Below are positions 1 to 5,259 of a DNA stretch of 5,259 nt, piece by piece. The translations under genes and the position numbers were made by a program. The DNA is from Aquificales bacterium (GTDB taxonomy: Bacteria > Aquificota > Aquificia > Aquificales > Aquificaceae). The DNA lies in NCBI GenBank assembly GCA_015491275.1, contig WFWF01000038.1, positions 1 to 5,259 on the forward strand. Reading direction: 5' to 3'. Numbering within the stretch: the stretch's first letter is position 1; each line of letters opens with the position of its first letter. The notes under the pieces are model-generated. The model ran no database searches. It saw only the letters and a list, made by a program, of their open reading frames with translations, and was not told the DNA's origin.

Positions 1-1
1 A

Positions 2-175
2 GATGCAAAAACATCCGACACTGAACTGTTCGGAAGATTCTTCAGGAATCTACTCAATAAGGGTGTCCTGATCCCGCCTTCCCAGTTTGAGGCTTGGTTC
101 GTAAGTACAGCCCATACGGATGAGGAGATTGAGGAGGCTCTTGGCAGAATAAAATCTGCTGTGGAGGCTCTTTAG
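2..175 (+). CDS. hemL: Glutamate-1-semialdehyde 2,1-aminomutase, C-terminal end (partial)
   Basis: The 5' end lies outside the window. The reading frame beginning at base 2 gives 57 residues and ends at TAG 173-175. The peptide contains TELFGRFFRNLLNKGV, then PPSQFEAWFVSTAHT and a helical tail ending IKSAVEAL. This is the C-terminal signature of HemL (PSxxEAWFxTxAHT, followed by an amphipathic helix). HemL is a cytosolic PLP-dependent, class III aminotransferase-fold enzyme. It converts glutamate-1-semialdehyde to 5-aminolevulinate in the C5 tetrapyrrole pathway. The PLP lysine and the active-site loops are upstream and cannot be checked here. The stop codon shares its last base with the GTG start of the next gene, and the ribosome-binding site of that gene lies inside the last hemL codons, so the two are probably co-transcribed and translationally coupled. 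Identity is strong despite the short fragment because the motif is specific. Confidence 0.93.
   Translation, partial: DAKTSDTELFGRFFRNLLNKGVLIPPSQFEAWFVSTAHTDEEIEEALGRIKSAVEAL
163..167 (+). promoter_or_regulatory. Ribosome-binding site for the lipoprotein gene, inside hemL
   Basis: GGAGG lies seven bases before the GTG at 175-177, ideal Shine-Dalgarno spacing. It supports GTG 175 as the true start. Reading upstream in that frame, no ATG, GTG or TTG occurs before an in-frame TGA at 130-132, so no longer start is available. The site is embedded in the Val-Glu-Ala codons near the hemL C-terminus. Confidence 0.75.
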
Positions 176-1368
176 TGACCAATGTAATCGCATATTTTAT
201 TATTCTTTCGTTGTTATTTGTGTCCTGTGCAAAAAAGCCAGAGTGTGTACCTAATCGTTCACACCTTCCCCTATCAAAACAAGCTACCTTTGTAGAAAGC
301 TCATCAACCGTTGAGGTAGTTATTAAAGCAACGGGAAAGGGTTGCGGTGTAGAATCCGCGGTTGATGATGCAAAAAAGGCGGCGCTATGGTATGTACTTT
401 TTGCGGGGGACAGACCTATACTTAAGACGGGGGAAGAAAGGGAGGAATTTGAAAGGGTTGAAAAGCTTATATTCTCCAGGGTTGATGATTACATAAGATG
501 GCAGAGTGAAATAAAGGGGAAGCGAACGGAAGGTGCATATACCCTTGTAACCTTGCTTTTTAAGATTGATGTAGGGTTGCTTAAGGATGATTTGAGGAGG
601 AGGGAGGTAATCAAAACCACGGAAGAAATACTTGAAGAAGTTGGATATCCCGTAATATATGTGGCTTATGAGGATAAGGAAGGAAAGGTCGCGGCAACCA
701 CAATTCAGGAGTATTTGCAAGATAGGGGCTTTGAGGTTTATGTAAAAAGCGGTTCCGAAAAGATAGATAGGATAATAAAAGATGTTACAGCCCTTGAGGG
801 TATAGCGGATCCCCACTTTGCCTTAGCACTTCAGGCGGGAAGTGACATTCTTGTAAAGGTTGATGTTGCTACCTCATCAAGAAAGGTGGCTGGTGTTAAG
901 GTGGACAAGGCTTCCGTAACCGTGGAAGCCTATCAGACAACCACGGGTAAGTTGTTGGCTTCTTCCACCGGCTATTCACCCGAGAGGAAGGTGACGGATA
1001 TCAATTCTGTAATTCAGGAAGCTGCACAGGATGCTGCGGATAAGATAACTTTCCAAATAAAGAAGGAGTGGACGAGGATATTAAAGAAGGGAAGACCCTT
1101 CAAGATAGTCCTTATAACCGAGAACGGTAATGAAGCAATAGATGAAAGTGTTTATACGACTTTAAAGAAGATATCAAGGGGAAGGATAAGAAGAACAGCT
1201 TCAGGGAAGAATGTGTTCACATATCTTGTATATGTAAAAGGTATAAATAATGCCTTTGAGCTGTACAAGGTCATAAAGGAAAAATACGGGGGGTTCGGAC
1301 CCGTTGAGAAGGTTATGGATACGGGATATCTTTTAGTATTGAGGGTAAGATCCGATGATATGAGCTGA
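175..1368 (+). CDS. Predicted lipoprotein of unknown function (possibly DUF6175-like)
   Basis: 397 residues, GTG start. Residues 1-18 form a hydrophobic export signal ending in a lipobox-like LLFVSC, so Cys18 should be lipidated. Ala at +2 suggests the outer membrane. Two features are atypical: Phe at -3 and no Lys/Arg before the hydrophobic stretch. Residues about 45-140 hold a Gly-rich strand followed by an Ala-rich helix (GKGCGVESAVDDAKKAA), reminiscent of the N-terminal module of LPP20/FlgT-type envelope proteins. Residues about 155-315 alternate strands and helices and include ALALQAGSDILVKVDV, VEAYQTTTGKLLASSTGYS and a closing KKGRPFKIVLI. From memory this order resembles DUF6175 and is loosely CsgG-like, but I could not test it. 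Residues about 330-395 look like a beta-alpha-beta unit ending GYLLVLRVR. Besides Cys18 there are Cys24 and Cys57, a possible disulphide. The gene is coupled to hemL upstream and followed after seven bases by the PEGA-protein gene. The real coding status is secure; function is unknown. Confidence 0.85.
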   Translation: MTNVIAYFIILSLLFVSCAKKPECVPNRSHLPLSKQATFVESSSTVEVVIKATGKGCGVESAVDDAKKAALWYVLFAGDRPILKTGEEREEFERVEKLIFSRVDDYIRWQSEIKGKRTEGAYTLVTLLFKIDVGLLKDDLRRREVIKTTEEILEEVGYPVIYVAYEDKEGKVAATTIQEYLQDRGFEVYVKSGSEKIDRIIKDVTALEGIADPHFALALQAGSDILVKVDVATSSRKVAGVKVDKASVTVEAYQTTTGKLLASSTGYSPERKVTDINSVIQEAAQDAADKITFQIKKEWTRILKKGRPFKIVLITENGNEAIDESVYTTLKKISRGRIRRTASGKNVFTYLVYVKGINNAFELYKVIKEKYGGFGPVEKVMDTGYLLVLRVRSDDMS

Positions 1369-1374
1369 GGGTGG
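1367..1374 (+). promoter_or_regulatory. Ribosome-binding site for the PEGA-protein gene
   Basis: The purine-rich GAGGGTGG begins inside the TGA stop of the preceding lipoprotein gene (1366-1368) and ends one base before ATG 1376. Its GAGG core (1367-1370) leaves five bases to the ATG, which is acceptable Shine-Dalgarno spacing. The overlap with the upstream stop suggests translational coupling. Confidence 0.6.
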
Positions 1375-1375
1375 A

Positions 1376-2473
1376 ATGATAAGGCTGATATTTATTATAC
1401 TTGTTGGTATAAAGATCGCCTTTTCGGGAATAGAGATAAAGGTGGAGGGATACGGTGAAACTCCGGAAGAAGCAAGGAAGGATGCCCTCAGGCAAATATC
1501 GGAACTGGTAGTTTCAGAAATTTCTTCTGAGGTTAAATTAAGACACGCCCTCAGGGGAGAAAAGCTTGATAAAAGAATGAGGGTTTCCATATCACTGAAG
1601 ACCAAAGGATATGTAAGGGGCGTGAAGTTTAATGAGCCGGAAAGGATAGACAGTAAGTACAGGGTTGAGGCGGTATGGGATGAAGATTCAATGGAATCCA
1701 CCATAAAATCCATCTACATGGAGCTTTCGGTAGATATAGATAAGCTGACAAAAGAGGATCTCAGGGAGCTGCTGAGGAAGATAGATTTCCTTATAGCCCT
1801 TTATACCCTTATGCCTCTCAGGGATATAGATATAGAAAAGGTTATATCTATGAAGGATGAAGTGCTTAAAAGGTTAAACTTTTCCGCTGTTATATTTTAT
1901 ACCGAGCCGGAAGATGCTACAGTAAAAATAAACGGTGTTATATACGAACCCTATAAGCCCATATATCTGCCAGAACGCATGTACATATTTACAGTTTCAA
2001 AGGAAGGTTATTATCCCGTTAAAGGAAGATTTTACGCCATGAAGGGTACAACAAAAGTAATAGATATAAGACTTGTACCCGAAAGTGAAACCCTTCAGAA
2101 GTACAGGCTTGTTATAGAAGACTCACCGGTTGATGTAAGGGACATAATAGAAAGCACACTCAGAAACTTCGGTGTTGACTTAAGTCCGGATGCTGAAGAT
2201 AAGATTGTTATAAGTTTTAAACATTCAAAGGACGAATTCGGCGAGTATATAAGGCACAGTATAAAGATACATGCGAAGGTTTACAAGGGAGGAAAGGTTG
2301 TGGCAGATACCATAGGAGAGACGGGATACTTCTTTACTCTAAGGAAAAATATGTGGGAACCTATAAGAAAAAAACTTAAAAAAGTTATAAGGGAGGTCTT
2401 GAGGGATCTGTTTATTAAGGTTAGAAAAAGGGATGAGTATGCTTATAGCTCTTCTATATTTTTAGTAACCTGA
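1376..2473 (+). CDS. Exported PEGA-domain protein of unknown function
   Basis: 365 residues. The N-terminus (residues 1-17, ending IAFS) is a short hydrophobic signal peptide with a plausible signal peptidase I site after AFS. A lysine at position 13 inside the hydrophobic stretch is unusual, so a retained anchor cannot be excluded. Residues about 19-115 carry IEIKVEGYGETPEEARKDAL, a Gly strand plus Ala/Arg helix like the N-terminal module of LPP20/FlgT-type proteins, and like the same region of the upstream lipoprotein. Residues 118-170 are helical and charged. Residues about 172-234 are a clear PEGA domain: YTEPEDATVKINGVIYEPYK, a short turn, then VSKEGYYPVKGRF and a closing VIDIRLVPE. PEGA domains are small beta-sandwich-like modules common on surface and periplasmic proteins. 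Residues about 240-350 form a further alpha/beta region with HSIKIHAKVYKGGKVVADTI and a basic C-terminal helix. There is no catalytic motif, so a structural or binding role in the envelope is more likely than an enzyme. The last ten codons overlap the 3' end of hisS on the other strand. Confidence 0.87.
   Translation: MIRLIFIILVGIKIAFSGIEIKVEGYGETPEEARKDALRQISELVVSEISSEVKLRHALRGEKLDKRMRVSISLKTKGYVRGVKFNEPERIDSKYRVEAVWDEDSMESTIKSIYMELSVDIDKLTKEDLRELLRKIDFLIALYTLMPLRDIDIEKVISMKDEVLKRLNFSAVIFYTEPEDATVKINGVIYEPYKPIYLPERMYIFTVSKEGYYPVKGRFYAMKGTTKVIDIRLVPESETLQKYRLVIEDSPVDVRDIIESTLRNFGVDLSPDAEDKIVISFKHSKDEFGEYIRHSIKIHAKVYKGGKVVADTIGETGYFFTLRKNMWEPIRKKLKKVIREVLRDLFIKVRKRDEYAYSSSIFLVT
1826..1851. repeat. 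Perfect 9-bp inverted repeat inside the PEGA gene
   Basis: ATAGATATA (1826-1834) is exactly reverse-complementary to TATATCTAT (1843-1851), with an 8-base loop. It lies within coding sequence (IDIEKVISM, in the helical linker before the PEGA domain). Eight of the nine pairs are A-T and no T-run follows, so it is not an intrinsic terminator. At thermophilic temperatures the stem would be weak. It is probably a by-product of Ile/Asp codons in an AT-rich gene. Confidence 0.35.
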
Positions 2474-3657
2474 ACACCTTCCCTCATATCCTTGAGAGTA
2501 ACCTTTCCTTCGTGCATTTCATCCTCGCCTATTATAACCGCATATCTGAAACCCATCTTATCCGCATACTCAAGCTGTTTTCTCAGTCCGCCCTTCCTGT
2601 ATGAAAACTCAACAGGATGTCCCTTTCTTCTCAATATATTTGCCACCCTTATAGCATACTCCTTTACATTTCCGAAGGGTATTACTATGTATCTTTCAAC
2701 ATATTCCGCTACATCGGATAACAGCAATGCGGTTCTTTCAACTCCTACAGCAAAACCCGTTGCGGGTGTGGGAGAACCACCGAGTTGTTCAACGAGATAA
2801 TCGTATCTACCCCCTGCTATGATTGTTGTATTGAAATCGTCGGAGACCGCTTCAAAAACCGTTCTGCTGTAATAATCAAGACCTCTGACAAGGGAAGTGT
2901 TTACTCTGTAAGGTATTTCCGAGGAATTGAGAAGGTTTTGGAGTTTTTCAAAATGCCCTTTGCATTCCTCACACAGATAGTCAAGCATCTTGGGTGAAGA
3001 TTTAAAAATTTCTCTGCATGTTTCAACCTTACAATCAAGAACCCTCAGAGGATTCTTATCTTTCCTTTCTTTACACACATTACACAGATTTTCCTCAACC
3101 TTATTCAGGAACTTAACAAGATCTTCCTTATAAGCGGGTCTGCATTTTAAACATCCGAGTGAGTTTATTTCAATAACCACATCTATATTAAGCTTCTTAA
3201 GTATCTTGTAAACAATTTCTATTATTTCAAAATCCGCTTCGGGATCACCAACACCGAATATCTCCGCACCTATCTGATGGAACTGCCTGTACCTTCCCGC
3301 CTGAGGTCTTTCATACCTGAACATGGGTCCCTCATAGAACAGTTTTCTGTAGGGTCTGTCCGCATACATCCTGTGCTGAATATACGCCCTTACCGCCCCT
3401 GCAGTGCCTTCCGGTCTTAGGGCAAGCCATCTACCTTTTTTATCCTGAAAGGTAAACATTTCCTTCTGAACTATATCCGTAATTTCACCTATGCTCCTCT
3501 GAAATAGTTCCGCGTATTCAACAACGGGAAGTATAATCTCTTCAAAGTTATGCAATCTTAAAATTTCCCTAACGGTTAAGGTAATTCTCCTAAATTTTAC
3601 AAGTTCTTCACCGAAGATATCGTGAAACCCTCTTACACTCTGGATCTCATCGCTCAT
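2443..3657 (-). CDS. hisS: Histidine--tRNA ligase (histidyl-tRNA synthetase)
   Basis: 404 residues, complete, of normal bacterial length. It charges tRNA-His with histidine using ATP and is a cytosolic class II synthetase, normally a homodimer. The N-terminus SVRGFHDI is the usual HisRS opening and supports the ATG at 3657-3655. Motif 1 is around residues 39-58 (ILPVVEYAELF). RPEGTAGAVRAY is at 81-92. Motif 2 is at about 110-135 (FRYERPQAGRYRQFHQIGAE, with Arg114 and Glu116). The histidine-specific LVRGLDYYSRTVFE is at 256-269. Motif 3 is ATGFAVGVER, ending at Arg308. Residues about 320-404 are the C-terminal anticodon-binding domain. The stretch 165-235 is cysteine-rich, with pairs at 169/172, 192/195, 209/214 and 229/232. 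This could be a metal-binding insertion. No Shine-Dalgarno sequence precedes the ATG; the adjacent upstream bases on this strand read TTTCTTTCCT. The 3' end overlaps the convergent PEGA-protein gene by 31 bp. The gene is divergent from topA across 30 bp. Confidence 0.98.
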   Translation of the reverse strand: MSDEIQSVRGFHDIFGEELVKFRRITLTVREILRLHNFEEIILPVVEYAELFQRSIGEITDIVQKEMFTFQDKKGRWLALRPEGTAGAVRAYIQHRMYADRPYRKLFYEGPMFRYERPQAGRYRQFHQIGAEIFGVGDPEADFEIIEIVYKILKKLNIDVVIEINSLGCLKCRPAYKEDLVKFLNKVEENLCNVCKERKDKNPLRVLDCKVETCREIFKSSPKMLDYLCEECKGHFEKLQNLLNSSEIPYRVNTSLVRGLDYYSRTVFEAVSDDFNTTIIAGGRYDYLVEQLGGSPTPATGFAVGVERTALLLSDVAEYVERYIVIPFGNVKEYAIRVANILRRKGHPVEFSYRKGGLRKQLEYADKMGFRYAVIIGEDEMHEGKVTLKDMREGVQVTKNIEEL

Positions 3658-3667
3658 AGGAAAGAAA

Positions 3668-3673
3668 ATTTTA
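3668..3673 (-). promoter_or_regulatory. Candidate -10 element for hisS
   Basis: On the minus strand this reads TAAAAT, one mismatch from TATAAT. Transcription about seven bases downstream would begin only about 3-5 bases before the hisS ATG, implying a leaderless or nearly leaderless mRNA. That fits the missing Shine-Dalgarno sequence. No good -35 hexamer is visible at the expected place, which would fall inside the first topA codons. The region is A/T-rich, so a chance match is possible. Confidence 0.35.
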
Positions 3674-3677
3674 CAAT
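3672..3677 (+). promoter_or_regulatory. Candidate -10 element for topA
   Basis: TACAAT matches TATAAT at five of six positions. A start site about seven bases downstream would fall at roughly 3684-3685, three or four bases before the topA ATG at 3688, so the transcript would be nearly leaderless. The expected -35 position (around 3649-3654) lies in the first hisS codons and does not resemble TTGACA. The element overlaps the opposing hisS candidate by two bases, so the two promoters could not easily be occupied together. Confidence 0.4.
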
Positions 3678-3687
3678 AAATTAGACC

Positions 3688-5259
3688 ATGAGGCTTTTTA
3701 TCGTTGAATCACCCACAAAGGCTAAAACCATAAAAAGGTTTCTCGGGAAGGATTTTGTTGTAAAGGCAACAGCGGGACATATAAGGGATTTACCGTCAAA
3801 GAATATAGGAGTTGATGAGGAAACCTTGAGGGCGAGGTATGTGTATATAAAAGGTAAGAGGAAAATAGTTGAAGATCTTAAAAGAACCGCAAAAAGGGTG
3901 AAGGAAATATTCATAGGAACGGACCCTGACAGGGAGGGAGAAGCTATAGCTTATTTTGTTAAGGAAGAGCTTAAAAAGATAAATCCCAATATAAAAAGGG
4001 TTGTCTTTTATGAGATAACTCCGGAAGCCATAAAGAAAAGTCTCGGTGAAGGAAGGGACATTGATATGAATGCGGTACACGCCCAATTTGCAAGGAGGAT
4101 CTTGGACAGACTTATAGGTTACAAGATCTCCCCTTATCTCTGGAGAAGGTTCAGAAACTTTAAGCTATCCGCAGGAAGGGTTCAATCTCCAGCACTTAGG
4201 CTTATAGTTGAAAGGGAAAGAGAGATAAGGGAGTTCAAAAAGAAGACATTTTATTATGTGAAGGCTCGGTTTATTAAGGACGGTAGCACCTTTGAGGCGG
4301 TGTATGACTACAGATATGAGAATCCGTCGGATGCTCAAATTATCCTTGAGAAGATTAGGGAAGGTGTATTCAGAGTTGTGGAAATTGAAAGAAAAAGAGA
4401 AAAAATACCACCACCTAAGCCCTTTATAACCTCTTCCCTTCAATCGGAAGCTAACGCCCTTCTCGGCTTTTCGCCTGAAAAAACCCAGAAGATAGCCCAG
4501 CGTATGTATGAGGAAGGTTACATCACATATCCCAGAACAGACAGCCACAGGATGAATGAGAAGAAAGGTAGGGAATTTATGAAGTTCATTGAAAAGGATT
4601 TCGGAAGGGAATATGTGGGAAAATTAAGAAGGTTTAAAGAATCCGGTTTTAGTCAGGGTGCCCACGAATGTATAAGACCGGTGGATATAAACAAGATACC
4701 CGTTGAGAAAGAAGAAAAGATGCTCTTTGAACTTATTTTACGAAGAACCCTCGCAAGCTTGATGGCTCCTGCGGTAGTTGAAAGGGTAAAGGTAAAAATA
4801 GAAGTTATTTCTCCGAGCTTAAAAGAGCCCATTTATCTTATAGCCAAGGGAAATAAGCTTATATTTGATGGATGGACGGTTTTGTATCCCTATCAATTAG
4901 AAGGAAAGGAGTTACCCAATCTTGAAGAGGGTGAGGTACTGAAGCTGGAGGAAGTATTCATAGAAAGAAAGGAAACAAAACCCCCGCCGAGATATACGGA
5001 AGGCACACTTGTCAAGACCCTTGAAAAATTGGGAATAGGAAGACCTTCAACTTATGCGGTGCTTACAAGCTTGCTTAAAAAGAGGGGATATGTGAGGTTA
5101 AAAAACAGAACCCTTATACCCTCGGATATAGCCTTTTATATAATTGACTATCTTAAAGATGAATTTCCCGATCTTGTTGACTATTCCCTTACCGCAAGGA
5201 TGGAAAAAGAATTGGATGAGATAGAGGAAGGTAAGAGGGACTGGAAGAAAGTGGTTAGA
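3688..5259 (+). CDS. topA: DNA topoisomerase I, type IA (3' end cut by the window)
   Basis: 524 codons are present and the frame is still open at the last base. The enzyme relaxes negatively supercoiled DNA by passing strands through a transient single-strand break joined to a tyrosine. The TOPRIM domain is at the N-terminus: FIVESPTKAKTIKRFLG with Glu7, and GTDPDREGEAIAYF with the metal-binding Asp79, Asp81 and Glu83. LSAGRVQSPALRLIVERE starts at residue 160. The catalytic motif YITYPRTDS contains the nucleophile Tyr281 and Arg283. AHECIRP (325-331) is the family AHEAIRP motif with Cys for Ala. GIGRPSTYAVLTSLLKKRGYV starts at 449. The final TARMEKELDEIEEGKRDWKKV is the usual end of the catalytic core, so only any C-terminal zinc fingers or tail are missing. 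An in-frame TAG at 3682-3684 rules out a longer start, and no Shine-Dalgarno sequence precedes ATG 3688. It is divergent from hisS. Confidence 0.97.
   Translation, partial: MRLFIVESPTKAKTIKRFLGKDFVVKATAGHIRDLPSKNIGVDEETLRARYVYIKGKRKIVEDLKRTAKRVKEIFIGTDPDREGEAIAYFVKEELKKINPNIKRVVFYEITPEAIKKSLGEGRDIDMNAVHAQFARRILDRLIGYKISPYLWRRFRNFKLSAGRVQSPALRLIVEREREIREFKKKTFYYVKARFIKDGSTFEAVYDYRYENPSDAQIILEKIREGVFRVVEIERKREKIPPPKPFITSSLQSEANALLGFSPEKTQKIAQRMYEEGYITYPRTDSHRMNEKKGREFMKFIEKDFGREYVGKLRRFKESGFSQGAHECIRPVDINKIPVEKEEKMLFELILRRTLASLMAPAVVERVKVKIEVISPSLKEPIYLIAKGNKLIFDGWTVLYPYQLEGKELPNLEEGEVLKLEEVFIERKETKPPPRYTEGTLVKTLEKLGIGRPSTYAVLTSLLKKRGYVRLKNRTLIPSDIAFYIIDYLKDEFPDLVDYSLTARMEKELDEIEEGKRDWKKVVR

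Noticed and set aside
385..816. Long minus-strand open frame opposite the lipoprotein gene
   Set aside because: Its translation is rich in Tyr, Phe, Ile and Pro, as expected from the complement of purine-rich codons. It has no recognisable domain and lies wholly within a well-supported gene.
175..1368. Lipoprotein gene as a flagellar T-ring protein FlgT
   Set aside because: Only the N-terminal module looks similar; there are no flagellar genes in the window and the rest of the protein does not clearly match.
1333..1713. Minus-strand open frame rich in Ser, Leu and Ile across the junction of the two envelope genes
   Set aside because: Low-complexity composition typical of an antisense shadow, no domain, and it conflicts with two genes that have signal peptides and ribosome-binding sites.
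1826..1851. Inverted repeat as a transcription terminator or regulatory hairpin
   Set aside because: The stem is almost all A-T, there is no following T-run, and it is in the middle of an intact reading frame.
2492..2997. Two short plus-strand open frames opposite hisS
   Set aside because: They lie antisense to conserved HisRS motifs, so any openness is explained by the hisS codons; neither shows a family motif.
3681..4548. Three minus-strand open frames opposite topA
   Set aside because: They are complements of the TOPRIM and catalytic-core coding sequence; Phe/Tyr/Ser-rich translations without any domain.
3688..5259. Reverse gyrase rather than topoisomerase I
   Set aside because: The protein starts directly at the TOPRIM domain with an in-frame stop just upstream, so there is no N-terminal helicase-like domain.

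Overview
The window looks like a piece of a thermophilic bacterial chromosome, most likely from the Aquificales (Aquifex/Hydrogenobacter-like). The reasons are Arg codons dominated by AGG/AGA, frequent ATA for Ile, Lys/Glu/Ile-rich proteins, purine-loaded coding strands, a compact topoisomerase I, and extremely tight packing. The family-level assignment is inference from style and was not tested by a search. There is almost no non-coding DNA: one 7-base gap, one 30-base gap, and two gene overlaps. I see no tRNA, rRNA, CRISPR, insertion sequence or prophage.

Layout. (1) Bases 2-175, + strand: the last 57 codons of hemL, glutamate-1-semialdehyde aminotransferase (tetrapyrrole synthesis). (2) Bases 175-1368, +: a predicted lipoprotein of unknown function. 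It starts at a GTG that overlaps the hemL stop codon by one base (TAGTG). (3) Bases 1376-2473, +: a second exported protein with a clear PEGA domain, seven bases downstream. (4) Bases 2443-3657, - strand: complete hisS, histidyl-tRNA synthetase, convergent with gene 3 and overlapping its 3' end by 31 bp. (5) Bases 3688-5259, +: topA, DNA topoisomerase I, divergent from hisS and cut by the window end after 524 codons.

How they relate. hemL and the two envelope genes are arranged as one transcription unit, with a Shine-Dalgarno-like sequence before each of the two envelope genes. Both envelope proteins start with an export signal followed by a similar Gly-rich, Ala-helix module, so they may be distant relatives or partners on the periplasmic face. 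Nothing in the sequence ties them to haem synthesis. hisS and topA are housekeeping genes sharing a 30-bp divergent control region. Neither has a recognisable Shine-Dalgarno sequence, and each has an A/T-rich -10-like hexamer so close to its ATG that leaderless or near-leaderless transcripts are plausible.

The most interesting parts are the unassigned lipoprotein/PEGA pair and the 30-bp hisS-topA divergent region. I found no clear evidence of a wholly new system such as a defence island.
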